Shown: piece by piece, positions 44,895 through 53,678 of the stretch
Position numbering within the stretch: the stretch's first letter is position 1
Layout: each line of letters begins with the position of its first letter
Assembly (NCBI RefSeq): GCF_027912835.1
Contig: NZ_CP115768.1
Span: 1,178,001 to 1,242,000 of the forward strand
Length of the DNA: 64,000 nt
From: Paracoccus sediminicola
Lineage (GTDB): Bacteria > Pseudomonadota > Alphaproteobacteria > Rhodobacterales > Rhodobacteraceae
Reading direction: 5' to 3'
Program-made: the position numbers and the translations under genes
The notes under the pieces: model-generated
Told to the model about the DNA's origin: nothing
The model's input: the letters and a program-made list of their open reading frames with translations, nothing else
The model's database searches: none

Positions 44895-46157
44895 TCACAA
44901 CCCGACAAGGGCGCGGGCAAACTCCTCGGGCTCGAACGCGTCGAGATCGTCGATCTGTTCGCCCACCCCGATGGCGTGGATCGGCAGCCCGAACCGGTCG
45001 GCAAGCGCCACCAGCACCCCGCCCCGCGCCGTGCCGTCCAGCTTGGTCATCACCAACCCCGACACATCGGCAAGCTTGCGGAAGGTTTCGACCTGCGACA
45101 GCGCGTTCTGCCCGGTCGTCGCATCCAGCACCAGAAGCGTGTTATGCGGCGCAGAGGGGTCCTTCTTGCGGATGACGCGGACGATCTTGGCAAGTTCTTC
45201 CATCAGATCGGCGCGGTTCTGCAAGCGCCCCGCCGTGTCGATCATCAGCAGATCCGCGCCCTCTGCCTCGGCCTTCGTCATGGCGTCAAAGGCAAGGCTC
45301 GCGGGGTCCGACCCCTCGGGCGCGGTCATCACCGGCACGCCGGCGCGCTGCCCCCAGACCTGCAATTGTTCCACCGCCGCGGCGCGGAACGTGTCGCCCG
45401 CCGCGATCACCACATGCTTGCCCGCCGCCTTGAACTGGCTGGCAAGCTTGCCGATGGTCGTGGTCTTGCCCGAACCGTTCACCCCGACCACGAGCACCAC
45501 CTGAGGGGTCTTCGGATAGATCGGCAGAGGCTTGGCGACCGGGGTCATGATGCGGGTGATCTCATTCGACAGCAGCGTCTTGAGTTCCGTGGCCGAGACC
45601 CGCCGGCCCATGCGCCCTTCGGCGATATTCGCGGTGACGCGCAGCGCCGTGTCCACACCCATATCGGCGGCGACGAGCGTATCCTCGAGATCCTCGAGCA
45701 TTTCGTCATCAAGCTCGCGCCGCGGCTCGGCCGGGGCGGCTTGCTTGCCGCCGAAGATCCGGCCCATGAAGCCCGGCCGCTTTTCGGTCTCTGCCCCCGC
45801 TGCGGGTGGTTCCGGCGCAGCACTGGGCATAGGAATCGGCTGGGGCGTCGCGCCGGGCCTTGCGCCGAGAGGCGCGGCGGGCGGTTCGGGCTTCGGCGGT
45901 TCTGGTTTGGGCGGCTCTGGTCTGGGCGGTGCAGGCCTGGGCGGCTCCGGTGTCGGCAGCACCGCCTCGGGCGGCTCGGGCGTCGGGGGTGGCGGCGCGC
46001 TGCGCCCGGCATCATCCTGCGGCGGCGCATCGGGCGCGCCATGTTCTGCACCGCGTTCCGGCTCGGGCGAGCCTTCTGCGACCAGATCGTCGAGGCCCTG
46101 CCCGATCTTCGAGGATGATTTGGTCAGCCGCTCGCGCAGCTTCGAAAAAAATGACAT
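44895..46157 (-). CDS. ftsY: Signal recognition particle receptor FtsY
   Basis: FtsY docks SRP-ribosome complexes at the inner membrane and is a GTPase. The 420-residue product starts with an amphipathic helix (SFFSKLRERLTKSSSKIGQGL), then a disordered Pro/Glu linker (about residues 31-126) with repeated EPPKPEPP units, the four-helix N domain (about 130-200) and the NG GTPase domain with GVNGSGKTTTIGKLA, DTFRAAAVEQL, DTAGRLQNR and TKLDGTARGG. I chose ATG 46157; a GTG two codons earlier is possible. It converges on hrpB. Confidence 0.95.
   Translation of the reverse strand: MSFFSKLRERLTKSSSKIGQGLDDLVAEGSPEPERGAEHGAPDAPPQDDAGRSAPPPPTPEPPEAVLPTPEPPRPAPPRPEPPKPEPPKPEPPAAPLGARPGATPQPIPMPSAAPEPPAAGAETEKRPGFMGRIFGGKQAAPAEPRRELDDEMLEDLEDTLVAADMGVDTALRVTANIAEGRMGRRVSATELKTLLSNEITRIMTPVAKPLPIYPKTPQVVLVVGVNGSGKTTTIGKLASQFKAAGKHVVIAAGDTFRAAAVEQLQVWGQRAGVPVMTAPEGSDPASLAFDAMTKAEAEGADLLMIDTAGRLQNRADLMEELAKIVRVIRKKDPSAPHNTLLVLDATTGQNALSQVETFRKLADVSGLVMTKLDGTARGGVLVALADRFGLPIHAIGVGEQIDDLDAFEPEEFARALVGL
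45880..45954. repeat. Five 15-bp degenerate tandem repeats coding the FtsY linker
   Basis: Five copies of a GGCGG(C/T)...15-base unit run in tandem inside ftsY (on the minus strand they encode EPPKP/EPPRP-type units). The unit number sets the length of the linker between the membrane-targeting helix and the NG domain, so it may vary between strains. Confidence 0.75.
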
Positions 46158-46223
46158 AGGCACACCCCAGGATTTCGTCCCGGAACCTAAGCCTTCGGGG
46201 CGCGAAGGGAAAGGGGCGCGCGC

Positions 46224-46694
46224 TCAGCGCTCGACGATCTTCGCAAGCTGCTCGGCCACCGCCGCCCAGCCTTCATGGAAGCCCATCTGCTCGTGACGGT
46301 CGCAAGCCTCGGCGCCGTGATGCAGCACCTTCGCCGTATAGCGCGTGCCGCCATCTTCGGGCTCGAAGCTGATCTCGGCCGTCATGAAGGGCTCTGCGCC
46401 GGGGCGGAAACCGGGGTCGAGCGCGTCGGTAAAGATGAGCCTGCGGTTTTCCTCAGCCAGAAGCACGCAGCCGGGGCTTGATATCTCGCTGCCATCGGGC
46501 AGCAGCATGGTGACCTGAAACCGCCCGCCGGGATGCGGCTCGATCACCGCCTCTGGCACCCTCACCGGATCGGGGGCAAACCACCGGACCAGCAATTCGG
46601 GCGTTGTCCACGCCTTCCACAACGCCTCGGGCGGCGCGGCATAGTGACGGGTCAGGACAAGGTCGATACCCTCGCGGCGTGTCTCTGTGGTCAT
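46224..46694 (-). CDS. SRPBCC/AHSA1 domain protein
   Basis: The 156-residue product is a START-like (SRPBCC) protein of the AHSA1/CalC branch, beginning with LVLTRHYAAPPEALWKAWTTPELLVRWF (shown as RHYAAPPEALWKAWT) and ending with a QMGFHEGWAAVAEQLAKIV helix. These fold around a hydrophobic cavity; ligand and role are unknown. Its start is one base after the stop of a lone RAM-domain gene, so the two may be co-translated. Confidence 0.87.
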   Translation of the reverse strand: MTTETRREGIDLVLTRHYAAPPEALWKAWTTPELLVRWFAPDPVRVPEAVIEPHPGGRFQVTMLLPDGSEISSPGCVLLAEENRRLIFTDALDPGFRPGAEPFMTAEISFEPEDGGTRYTAKVLHHGAEACDRHEQMGFHEGWAAVAEQLAKIVER

Positions 46695-46695
46695 C

Positions 46696-46932
46696 TCAGA
46701 ACGCCTTGAACGTCATGGTGGTCAGCGTGCGCATGATCCCGTCAATGTCGAACAGGTTCTCGCTCAGATAGCGCCCGACATCCTCGTCCTCGGGGATATA
46801 GACCTTCGCCATGAGATCGTACTCGCCCGAGGTGGAATACAGCTCGGACACGATCTCGCGGTCATAGATCGCATCGGCGACGGCATAGGTCCGGCCGGGG
46901 ACGCAGCGGAACTGCACGAATACGGGGCGCAT
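46696..46932 (-). CDS. Stand-alone Lrp/AsnC ligand-binding (RAM) domain protein
   Basis: The 78-residue product is only the RAM effector domain of Lrp/AsnC regulators, with VFVQFRCVPGRTYAVADAI, SGEYDLMAKVY and an RTLTTMTFKAF end. It lacks the DNA-binding half. Such stand-alone RAM proteins bind amino acids and can modulate Lrp-type regulators; that role is inferred. It reads into the AHSA1 gene one base later. Confidence 0.87.
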   Translation of the reverse strand: MRPVFVQFRCVPGRTYAVADAIYDREIVSELYSTSGEYDLMAKVYIPEDEDVGRYLSENLFDIDGIMRTLTTMTFKAF

Positions 46933-46962
46933 ATGGGGCCTCTTTGTGATTGCGCGGCAAGA

Positions 46963-48339
46963 TTAGCGCGCCGTCGCCTCGCGGGTCCAGTCCCCGCGCG
47001 CCAGCCCGCCATAGAAACGGCGCAGCATCAGCACCGAGGCGACGCCGAGCCCCGCCATCAGCCCGATCCACAACCCCGACGGGCCGATCCCCAGCGGGAA
47101 GGCGAACAGATAGGCCGCAGGCAGGCCGACCACCCAATAGGAGATCGCGGCCAGCCACATCGGCACCCGCGTGTCCTGCACCCCGCGCAACAGACCCAGC
47201 CCCTGCACCTGAAGCGCATCGACAAGCTGGAACAGCGCCGCCCAGAACATCAGCCCGACAGCGATGCGCATGATCTCGGCTGCGTCCGGGTCTCCGGGTT
47301 TGAGATACAGCGCAATCATCGGCTGAGGCAGGAAGATGAACAGCAGACCGGTCAGCAGCGCGAACGCGACCGACAGCCAGATCACCGTGGCGCTCGCATC
47401 GCGCAGCATCTGCGCATCGCCAAGCCCCCGCGCCCGTCCGGCACGGATCGTGCCGGCATTCGACATGCCAAGATGGAACATGAAGGCGATCGAGGCGAGT
47501 TGCAGCGCGATGCCATGCGCGGCGAGTTCCTTTGTGCCGAACCAACCCATCATGATATTGGTGCCGACGAACATCCCGACCTCGGCCACCAATGTCAGCC
47601 CGACCGGCAGGCCAAGCCGGAAAATCGCCCGGAAGGCCGGCCAGTCGGGGCGCCAGAAACGCTGCATGAGGTTGATCGGCCGGGCCTGCGGCAGCCAGAG
47701 CGCATAGGCCAGGATCGCCAGCAGCGTCAGATATTGTGTGAAGATCGATGCAATCGCCGCACCGCGCACGCCCAGTTCCGGCGCGCCCAGATTGCCGAAG
47801 ATGAACATCCAGTTGAGGAAGATGTTCAGCGGAATCCCGGCCACGGTCAGCCACAGCACGACCTGCGTCCGCTCCATCGCGGCGAGATAGGAATTCAGCA
47901 CCATCGCCCACAGCGTCGCCGCCGCGCCCCAGCCCGCGATGCGCAGATATTGCTGCGACAATTCCGAGACCAGATCGGCCTGTCCGAGCGCCAGCAGGAT
48001 CGGTTCGGAAAACCACAGCACCGGCATGATGAGCAGGGAATGGAACGCCGACAGCCACAGCGCCATCCGGGTGGCGCGGCGCACCTCGGTATTGTCCTCG
48101 CGGGCATTGGCGGTGGCCAGCAGCCCCATCACCCCGATCCCGTAGCCCGAACCGAGCATGATCAGAATGAACAGCACGGAGGTTGCGAGGATCAGCGCGG
48201 CGAGTTCTTCGACCCCGTATTTCCCGATCATCACCGTGTCGATGATGTTGATGCCCATACGCGCCAGATGCCCGCCGACAAGCGGCAGGCCGAGCGACAG
48301 CGTCGCAATCAGATGGGGGCGATAACGGGCGTGATCCAT
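46963..48339 (-). CDS. MATE family multidrug exporter (NorM-like)
   Basis: This 458-residue inner-membrane protein has 12 predicted segments in two halves, each starting with a MatE-type pattern: LSLGLPLVGGHLARMGINIIDTVMIGKYG (partly shown as LGLPLVGGHLARMGINI) and FRLGLPVGLTLVAEVGMF in the second half. It probably expels cationic compounds in exchange for H+ or Na+. It lies 30 bases upstream of the RAM-domain gene on the same strand and may be co-transcribed with it. Confidence 0.92.
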   Translation of the reverse strand: MDHARYRPHLIATLSLGLPLVGGHLARMGINIIDTVMIGKYGVEELAALILATSVLFILIMLGSGYGIGVMGLLATANAREDNTEVRRATRMALWLSAFHSLLIMPVLWFSEPILLALGQADLVSELSQQYLRIAGWGAAATLWAMVLNSYLAAMERTQVVLWLTVAGIPLNIFLNWMFIFGNLGAPELGVRGAAIASIFTQYLTLLAILAYALWLPQARPINLMQRFWRPDWPAFRAIFRLGLPVGLTLVAEVGMFVGTNIMMGWFGTKELAAHGIALQLASIAFMFHLGMSNAGTIRAGRARGLGDAQMLRDASATVIWLSVAFALLTGLLFIFLPQPMIALYLKPGDPDAAEIMRIAVGLMFWAALFQLVDALQVQGLGLLRGVQDTRVPMWLAAISYWVVGLPAAYLFAFPLGIGPSGLWIGLMAGLGVASVLMLRRFYGGLARGDWTREATAR

Positions 48340-48379
48340 GCCGGGCGATTAGCCCTGCCTCACGCCAGAGGCAAGAGGC

Positions 48380-49045
48380 TCAGACCGTCTCGTCAAACAG
48401 CGCCGCAGCGGCAGCGGCGATGCGCCGGTCGGCCTCGGTTTCCGGTCCGGTGGCGCGGGGGCGGAAGCGCAGGCGAAAAGCGGCCAGCCGGGTCTCGGGG
48501 CCGGTTTCGGGATAGCCGATGCGGCTGAGACTGTCTTGCAGCGGCAGATCCGCGCCCGGCGCATCGGGATGCAGCGCCAGCCCCTGCCGCGCCAGCCGCG
48601 CCCAATCAAAGCGCGGGCCGGGATCGAATTTCCGCCCCGGCGCCAGGTCGGAATGGCCGATCACCCCGGCAGGGCTGATGGACCAGCGATCCATGATTCC
48701 GCGCAGCAGATCATCGAGCGCGTCCATCTGCGCGGCGGCGAAGGGACGGTTTCCGGGATTGGCAAGCTCGATCCCGACAGATCGCGAATTCACATCCTCT
48801 CGCCCCTGCCAGGCCCCGGCCCCGGCATGCCAGGCGCGGCGGTCCTCGGGAATGAGCGCCTCGCTGGTCCCATCCTCGTCGATGAGCCAATGCGCGCTGA
48901 CCTCTGCCGCCGGATCGCAGAGCCGGGCGCGGGCCGAAGCGCAATCGCCCATGCCCGTATAGTGGATCACGATCAGCGCGGGACGCGCGCCGTCGCGCCG
49001 CTCGCCGTGGTTCGGGCTTGGGAACGATGACGGCACGGTCGTCAA
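48380..49045 (-). CDS. N-acetylmuramoyl-L-alanine amidase (Amidase_2/AmpD-like)
   Basis: The enzyme cleaves the bond between muramic acid and the peptide stem. The 221-residue product has the Amidase_2 zinc-site pattern: VIHYTGM, SAHWLIDEDG, WHAGAGAWQG, SVGIELANPG and IGHSDLAPGRKFDPG with the last zinc His and Asp. No signal peptide is seen, so recycling of muropeptides in the cytosol (as AmpD) is more likely than wall digestion, by inference. The start is unsure: the TTG at 49045 has GAGGGG nine bases upstream within a palindromic repeat, and a GTG at 49036 is an alternative. Confidence 0.88.
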   Translation of the reverse strand: MTTVPSSFPSPNHGERRDGARPALIVIHYTGMGDCASARARLCDPAAEVSAHWLIDEDGTSEALIPEDRRAWHAGAGAWQGREDVNSRSVGIELANPGNRPFAAAQMDALDDLLRGIMDRWSISPAGVIGHSDLAPGRKFDPGPRFDWARLARQGLALHPDAPGADLPLQDSLSRIGYPETGPETRLAAFRLRFRPRATGPETEADRRIAAAAAALFDETV

Positions 49046-49059
49046 GGGGCGCTGCCCCT
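49045..49059. repeat. GGGGC-GCT-GCCCC palindrome, REP-like
   Basis: AGGGGC-GCT-GCCCCT lies at the 5' end of the amidase gene, followed by a CACCCCGGGATATTTCGACC stretch (49078-49097). The core matches the palindromes at 2866-2882 and 63398-63411. I recall sequences like these recurring between genes of Rhodobacteraceae, but only the copies in this window are seen here. Confidence 0.5.
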
Positions 49060-49121
49060 CGGCCCGTGCCGGGCCTCACCCCGGGATATTTCGACCAGGG
49101 TGAGCCGGGCTCGTGCCGCGC

Positions 49122-49844
49122 TCAAAGCCGGGCGATGCGGTAGGGCGCGGGGTCCCAGCCGCAGACGAAGCCATCGCCGTCCGGGTCCATGCCGTAAGGA
49201 TCTGCCTGCGGGCCGCCCGCGGTGAGGAACATGAGCTGCGCCGCCTCCGGGTTCGGCATCCGCGCACAGGCCCGCGCAGCCGTCGCGGCAGAGCCTCCGT
49301 CGCGGGTGAAGGCGGCGGTGCCGGGCGCGTGGCGCTGGGTCAGCGCATAGCGGGTGAGCGCATCGGTCTGCGTGGCGCGGGCCGCCTGCGGCGTGGCCGG
49401 GCGCACCTCGACCGAAGAACTGTCCAGGCGCTGCCCGGTCTCGGGGTCGTAGTAATAGCCGCCGCCTCCGCCGCCGATGACCACACGGCCACGCGCGGGC
49501 CGCGCCAGAATATCGGGCTGACCTTCGGAGGTTTCGACATAGGCGGGCCGCCCGGTCACCGAGGCGGTGGTGCGCGCGGTCAGCTTGGCGGTGTCACGCT
49601 CGACGATCTGCCAGAAGGTCGGGCCCGCGATCTCTTCGGCGGTGGGCGCCTTGAAGGGGCGGGCGCGCGGAATCACCTGCGGAACCGGCCCCTCGCCAGT
49701 CAGAGCGGCCTCGCGCGCCAGCAGATACTCGCCGTAAGGCGTGCCGCCCTCGAGTTCGTATTTCGGATCGTCCAGCGTGCGGCTGCCCTCGATGCAGCCC
49801 GACAGCCCGAGGGCACAAGCCATGAAAATTGCAGCGTTCCTCAT
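49122..49844 (-). CDS. Lipoprotein with a C-terminal excalibur-like motif
   Basis: The 240-residue product starts with a type II signal (MRNAAIFMACALGLSGC) whose lipobox LSGC places Cys17 as the lipidated residue. The middle is rich in Ala/Thr/Arg with a GGGGGGYYYDPETGQ segment. The last 20 residues, DPDGDGFVCGWDPAPYR, resemble the excalibur DxDxDGxxC pattern, which may bind calcium. I do not recognise the rest. ATG at 49844 follows GGAGGG. The protein is likely held in the envelope; its partner and role are unknown. Confidence 0.72.
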   Translation of the reverse strand: MRNAAIFMACALGLSGCIEGSRTLDDPKYELEGGTPYGEYLLAREAALTGEGPVPQVIPRARPFKAPTAEEIAGPTFWQIVERDTAKLTARTTASVTGRPAYVETSEGQPDILARPARGRVVIGGGGGGYYYDPETGQRLDSSSVEVRPATPQAARATQTDALTRYALTQRHAPGTAAFTRDGGSAATAARACARMPNPEAAQLMFLTAGGPQADPYGMDPDGDGFVCGWDPAPYRIARL

Positions 49845-49872
49845 ACCGTGCCCTCCGTCGATTGCCGTCACC

Positions 49873-51354
49873 TTACCACCAGCGATCCGGTTTGGAAGCG
49901 AAACCTGCCGCGCGTTCAAGCGCATAGGCATGGTTGAGCAGATCGCCCTCCTCGAAAGGCCGCCCGATCAGTTGCAGCCCGAGCGGCAGCCCCTGAGCGT
50001 CCAGCCCGACCGGCACCGATATCCCCGGCAGGCCGGCGAGGTTCACGGTCACTGTGAACACATCGTTGAGATACATCTCGACCGGGTCCTTTTCGGCCAT
50101 ATCGCCCAGGCCGAAGGCGGCCGAGGGCGTGGCCGGGGTCAGGATCGCATCGACGCCCTCCGCGTATGCCTGATCGAAATCGCGCTTGATCAGCGCGCGG
50201 ACGCGACGGGCACGGTTGTAATAGGCGTCATAGAACCCCGCCGACAGCACATAGGTGCCGATCATCACCCGGCGCTGCACCTCGGGTCCGAAGCCCTCGG
50301 CGCGGGTCTTTTCATACATCTCGACGATGCCGTCGCCCTGCGCCAGCGCCGCGCGGTGGCCATAACGCACCCCGTCATAGCGGGCGAGATTCGACGATGC
50401 TTCGGCCGGGGCGATCACGTAATAGGCTGGCAGCGCGTATTTCGTATGCGGCAGGCTGATCTCGACAATCTCGGCCCCGGCATCGCGCAGCATGTCAGCG
50501 CCTTTCTGCCAGAGCGCGTCGATTTCATCCGACAGCCCATCCATGCGGTATTCCCGCGGGATGCCGATCTTCTTGCCACGAATATCCCCGGTGAGCGCGG
50601 CCTCATAATCCGGGACCGCGATCTCGGCGCAGGTGGAATCCTTGTCGTCGACCGACGCCATCGCGCCCAGCATGATCGCCGCGTCGCGCACCGTCTTGGT
50701 CATTGGCCCGGCCTGATCCAGCGACGAGGCGAAGGCGATCGTGCCCCAGCGGCTGATCCGGCCATAGGTCGGCTTCAGCCCCACCGTGCCGGTGAAGGCC
50801 GCAGGCTGGCGGATGGAACCGCCGGTATCGGTGCCGGTCGCGGCAAGGCACAGATCCGCCGCCACCGCCGCCGCCGACCCGCCAGAGGAACCGCCGGGCG
50901 TCAGCTCGCGCCCATCGGTCTTCCACGGGTTCACCGCCTTGCCGTAGACGCTGGTTTCATTGGAGGAACCCATCGCGAATTCGTCCATATTCAGCTTGCC
51001 CAGCATCACCGCGCCCGCATCCCAGAGATTCTGCGTCACCGTCGATTCATATGGCGGGTTGAAGCCCTCGAGAATGCGGCTCGCGGCCTGGGTCGGCACG
51101 CCACGGGTGCAGAACAGATCCTTCACACCCAGCGGGATCCCGGTCATCGCCGCGCCGTCGCCGGCCCGGATGCGCTGATCGGCGACCTTGGCCATTTCCC
51201 GCGCAAGATCGGCGGTGTCGTGGACAAAGGCGTTGAGCACCGAGGCGCCCTCGATCGCATTCAGGCAGGCCTCGGTCAGCTCGGATGAGCTGAGCTTGCC
51301 CGCGCGCATCGCGTCGCGGGCCTCGGCGATGGTCAACTGGTTCAGATCGCTCAT
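49873..51354 (-). CDS. gatA: Aspartyl/glutamyl-tRNA amidotransferase subunit A
   Basis: GatA is the glutaminase of GatCAB, which converts Glu-tRNA(Gln) and Asp-tRNA(Asn) to the amidated forms. The 493-residue product has the amidase signature: [10 protein letters not shown] with the triad Lys, [18 protein letters not shown] with the first Ser, and [14 protein letters not shown] with the nucleophile Ser. The ATG overlaps the gatC stop as ATGA. The gatB gene is not in the window. Confidence 0.97.
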   Translation of the reverse strand: MSDLNQLTIAEARDAMRAGKLSSSELTEACLNAIEGASVLNAFVHDTADLAREMAKVADQRIRAGDGAAMTGIPLGVKDLFCTRGVPTQAASRILEGFNPPYESTVTQNLWDAGAVMLGKLNMDEFAMGSSNETSVYGKAVNPWKTDGRELTPGGSSGGSAAAVAADLCLAATGTDTGGSIRQPAAFTGTVGLKPTYGRISRWGTIAFASSLDQAGPMTKTVRDAAIMLGAMASVDDKDSTCAEIAVPDYEAALTGDIRGKKIGIPREYRMDGLSDEIDALWQKGADMLRDAGAEIVEISLPHTKYALPAYYVIAPAEASSNLARYDGVRYGHRAALAQGDGIVEMYEKTRAEGFGPEVQRRVMIGTYVLSAGFYDAYYNRARRVRALIKRDFDQAYAEGVDAILTPATPSAAFGLGDMAEKDPVEMYLNDVFTVTVNLAGLPGISVPVGLDAQGLPLGLQLIGRPFEEGDLLNHAYALERAAGFASKPDRWW

Positions 51355-51638
51355 TCGACCACCTTCGGCACGGCAAAGAACCCCTCGCGGGCATCGGGCG
51401 CATTGGCCAGCACCTTGTCGGGCTGGCCGCCATCGGTGACGACATCTTCGCGGCGCTTGAGACGCATCGGCGTGACGCCGGTCATCGGTTCGACGCCCTC
51501 GACATCGACCTCGTTCAGCTGCTCCATGAAATGCAGGATGGAGTTCAGCTCTGTCGCGAGCGCGGGAAGATGCGACTCCTCGACCGCGATCCGGGCCAGA
51601 TGGGCGACCTTGCGCGCCTCGTCTTCAGTGATCGACAT
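51351..51638 (-). CDS. gatC: Aspartyl/glutamyl-tRNA amidotransferase subunit C
   Basis: GatC clamps GatA and GatB together. The 95-residue product has the family pattern [38 protein letters not shown] (partly shown) and LRRREDVV-like [11 protein letters not shown]. It is the first gene of gatCA; its stop overlaps gatA by four bases. GGAGC precedes the ATG at 51638. Confidence 0.95.
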   Translation of the reverse strand: MSITEDEARKVAHLARIAVEESHLPALATELNSILHFMEQLNEVDVEGVEPMTGVTPMRLKRREDVVTDGGQPDKVLANAPDAREGFFAVPKVVE

Positions 51639-51706
51639 GGAAGCTCCTTTAATCTGGCGCCGGGTTTAGCCGCGCCCGCAACAGGCTGCAAGCGCGGCCG
51701 GAACGC

Positions 51707-52396
51707 TCAGGGTTCGAAGGGCACCATCACCTCGGGCTCGATCAGCTTCGCGTCGAGTGCCTTGAGCGGCGCGGTGTCGGGGAACAGGAAGTCGAAGCTG
51801 CGGTAATGGGAGCATATGACAGTCTTGAAATCGAACCAGCGCTTCGCCGCATAGGCCGCCCGCGCCGGGTCCATGGTGAAGTGCCCGCCCACGCAGAGAA
51901 TGCCGATATCGGGTTTGTGCAGATCCCCCATCCATTCCATGTCGGCCATAATGTCCGTATCGCCCGAGAAATAGATCGTCCTGCCCTCGCCTTCGATCAT
52001 ATAGCCGGATTCGTGGCCCGCATAGACCGGCATGCCGTCCTCGCCCGCCATCGAAGAAGAATGCGTCGCATTGACCATGGTCACCTTGACCCCGGCCAGA
52101 TCGACGGTGCCGCCCTTGTTGAAGCCGATCGTTTCGATGCCGTGCTGTTCTTCCCAGACACCCATCAGATCGAAGATTCCGGCCACGGGAATGCCCAGCT
52201 CTTTCGCGATCCCGACCGCTTCGGAGGCGTGGTCGAAATGACCGTGGGTGATCAGAATATGGGTCGCGCCCTTCAGTGCCGCGTCCCGCTTGTCCTGCGG
52301 AAACACCGGGTTGTTCTCCAGCCAGGGGTCGATGAGGATCACCGCCTCTCCGATTTCCAGTCGCCAGCTTGCATGGCCGATCCAGCTCAAACGCAT
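51707..52396 (-). CDS. UPF0173 metal-dependent hydrolase (metallo-beta-lactamase fold)
   Basis: The 229-residue product is a metallo-beta-lactamase-fold enzyme. It starts WIGHASWRLEIGEAVILIDPWLENNP (shown in part), then has the HxHxDH metal motif in LITHGHFDHASEA at about 53-65, IYFSGDTD, and LCVGGHFTMDP. The family (YtkL-like) has no known substrate. The ATG at 52396 is chosen because GGAGGAACTCAGG precedes it; an ATG five codons earlier has no site. Confidence 0.9.
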   Translation of the reverse strand: MRLSWIGHASWRLEIGEAVILIDPWLENNPVFPQDKRDAALKGATHILITHGHFDHASEAVGIAKELGIPVAGIFDLMGVWEEQHGIETIGFNKGGTVDLAGVKVTMVNATHSSSMAGEDGMPVYAGHESGYMIEGEGRTIYFSGDTDIMADMEWMGDLHKPDIGILCVGGHFTMDPARAAYAAKRWFDFKTVICSHYRSFDFLFPDTAPLKALDAKLIEPEVMVPFEP

Positions 52397-52483
52397 CCTG
52401 AGTTCCTCCATCTGTTATCTGCAACGAGGCTAGCATCGCCGCCCGCGTTTCAAAACCGCCGCGCGCAAGTTTCCGCGACAGGG

Positions 52484-52498
52484 TTAACCTGACGTTAA
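52484..52498. promoter_or_regulatory. Candidate CtrA binding site (TTAA-N7-TTAA)
   Basis: TTAACCTGACGTTAA fits the full alphaproteobacterial CtrA consensus (TTAA, seven bases, TTAA) and is also a perfect TTAAC-CTGAC-GTTAA palindrome. It lies 54 bases before the ATG of the Hint-domain gene and about 90 before the divergent hydrolase. It sits in a short AT-rich island that is a likely promoter. Binding is inferred from sequence only. Confidence 0.5.
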
Positions 52499-52551
52499 GG
52501 AATTTTGGCTTGGTTGGCGCAAAAGTTTTCAGCCGCGGGGAACTGGCCAGC

Positions 52552-53664
52552 ATGGCTTATCAGATCAATGCCTATACATTCGATACACCTTTGATTGAGA
52601 AGCATAACCGGCCCTTCTTGAAGGCTGAGGGCATTTCCTTCGCAGACGCGAAGGAGACGCTCATCTATCTCGACGATGAGTATAATATTTTCAACGTCAC
52701 ATCTCGCTTCAAACCGTCCGGGCAGGCGCTGCTGAAAGAGGTGGAGCTGGGCGGTGAGATCCTGCCGGAGGGGACGATCCTCACTTATCACGTTCACAGA
52801 GCGTCGACTTTGGTAAATGTCGACACGAAACAGCTTTACTATGCCTTTTTCCCAGTCACCGCCGGAAAGAGAGATGTCGAGCCTAACGATTTCGGCGACA
52901 ACACCACGGTGTTGATCATTCCCAAGGAAGGCAGTCCGCCATTCGATCCGAAAGGCATTTATGATTACAGTAGTCCTAACATCCGGAATCCACTCCGGAT
53001 GGAGCCGGTCAGCATCCCGCCTGGCTATCTCTCCGCGCCCTGTTTCGCCTCCGGCACGCTGATCGACACCGCTCTGGGTCCGCGCCCGGTCGAGACGATC
53101 CGGGCGGGCGATCGGGTGGTTACAAGGGATCGCGGCATCCGGCCCGTCCTGTGGGCAGGCGGGCGGCAGCTGAGCGCGCGGCATCTGGACATCGCGCCGA
53201 ATCTGCGTCCGGTGCGGATACGGGCCGGCGCGCTCGGTCCGGGCTGTCCGGCGCAGGATCTGACCTTGTCGCCGCAGCATCGGGTGCTGATCCGTTCCCG
53301 GCTCGCGCGCGATCTTGCCGGCAGCGATGAGACGCTGGTGGCGGCAAAACATCTTTGTGCGCTGCCCGGCGTCTCGGTCACAAACCCGGCCTGCGGGGTA
53401 AGCTATCACCATCTCCTGTTCGATCGGCATGAGATCCTCAGCTCGAATGGCTGTTGGACCGAGTCGCTCTATACCGGTCCGCAGGCGCTCAAATCGGTGC
53501 CGGCCGGAGCGCGGCGTGAGATCCGGGCGCTGTTTCCCGAGCTTTTCGCGCAGGATGCGCCGCTGCGCCCCGGCGCGCGGCAGTTCCTCGACGGGCGGCA
53601 GAGCCGGGCGCTGATCCGACGTCACATGAGCTGCAATGCGGCGCTCTATCGCTGCGATTCCTGA
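52552..53664 (+). CDS. Hint-domain protein with an unknown N-terminal domain
   Basis: The 370-residue product is a Rhodobacteraceae-type Hedgehog/intein (Hint) protein. The Hint module begins at Cys164 in SAPCFASGTLIDTALG, followed by RPVETIRAGDRVVTRDRG, and includes TLSPQHRVLIRS and a final stretch to about 310. The first 160 residues, with KHNRPFLKAEGIS, IYLDDEYNIFNV and YYAFFPVTAGKRDV, form a beta-rich domain I do not recognise. No signal peptide is visible, so export, if any, would be by type I or another path. Hint domains can self-cleave; the function here is unknown. Confidence 0.78.
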   Translation: MAYQINAYTFDTPLIEKHNRPFLKAEGISFADAKETLIYLDDEYNIFNVTSRFKPSGQALLKEVELGGEILPEGTILTYHVHRASTLVNVDTKQLYYAFFPVTAGKRDVEPNDFGDNTTVLIIPKEGSPPFDPKGIYDYSSPNIRNPLRMEPVSIPPGYLSAPCFASGTLIDTALGPRPVETIRAGDRVVTRDRGIRPVLWAGGRQLSARHLDIAPNLRPVRIRAGALGPGCPAQDLTLSPQHRVLIRSRLARDLAGSDETLVAAKHLCALPGVSVTNPACGVSYHHLLFDRHEILSSNGCWTESLYTGPQALKSVPAGARREIRALFPELFAQDAPLRPGARQFLDGRQSRALIRRHMSCNAALYRCDS

Positions 53665-53678
53665 GACTGGCATGAAAA

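Noticed and set aside
45880-45954. CRISPR-like tandem repeat
   Set aside because: The 15-base units are contiguous, lack spacers and encode a Pro-rich linker in ftsY.
46687-48528. A 613-codon open frame on the plus strand opposite the MATE gene
   Set aside because: Gln/Arg/His-rich, low-complexity shadow of the transporter gene.
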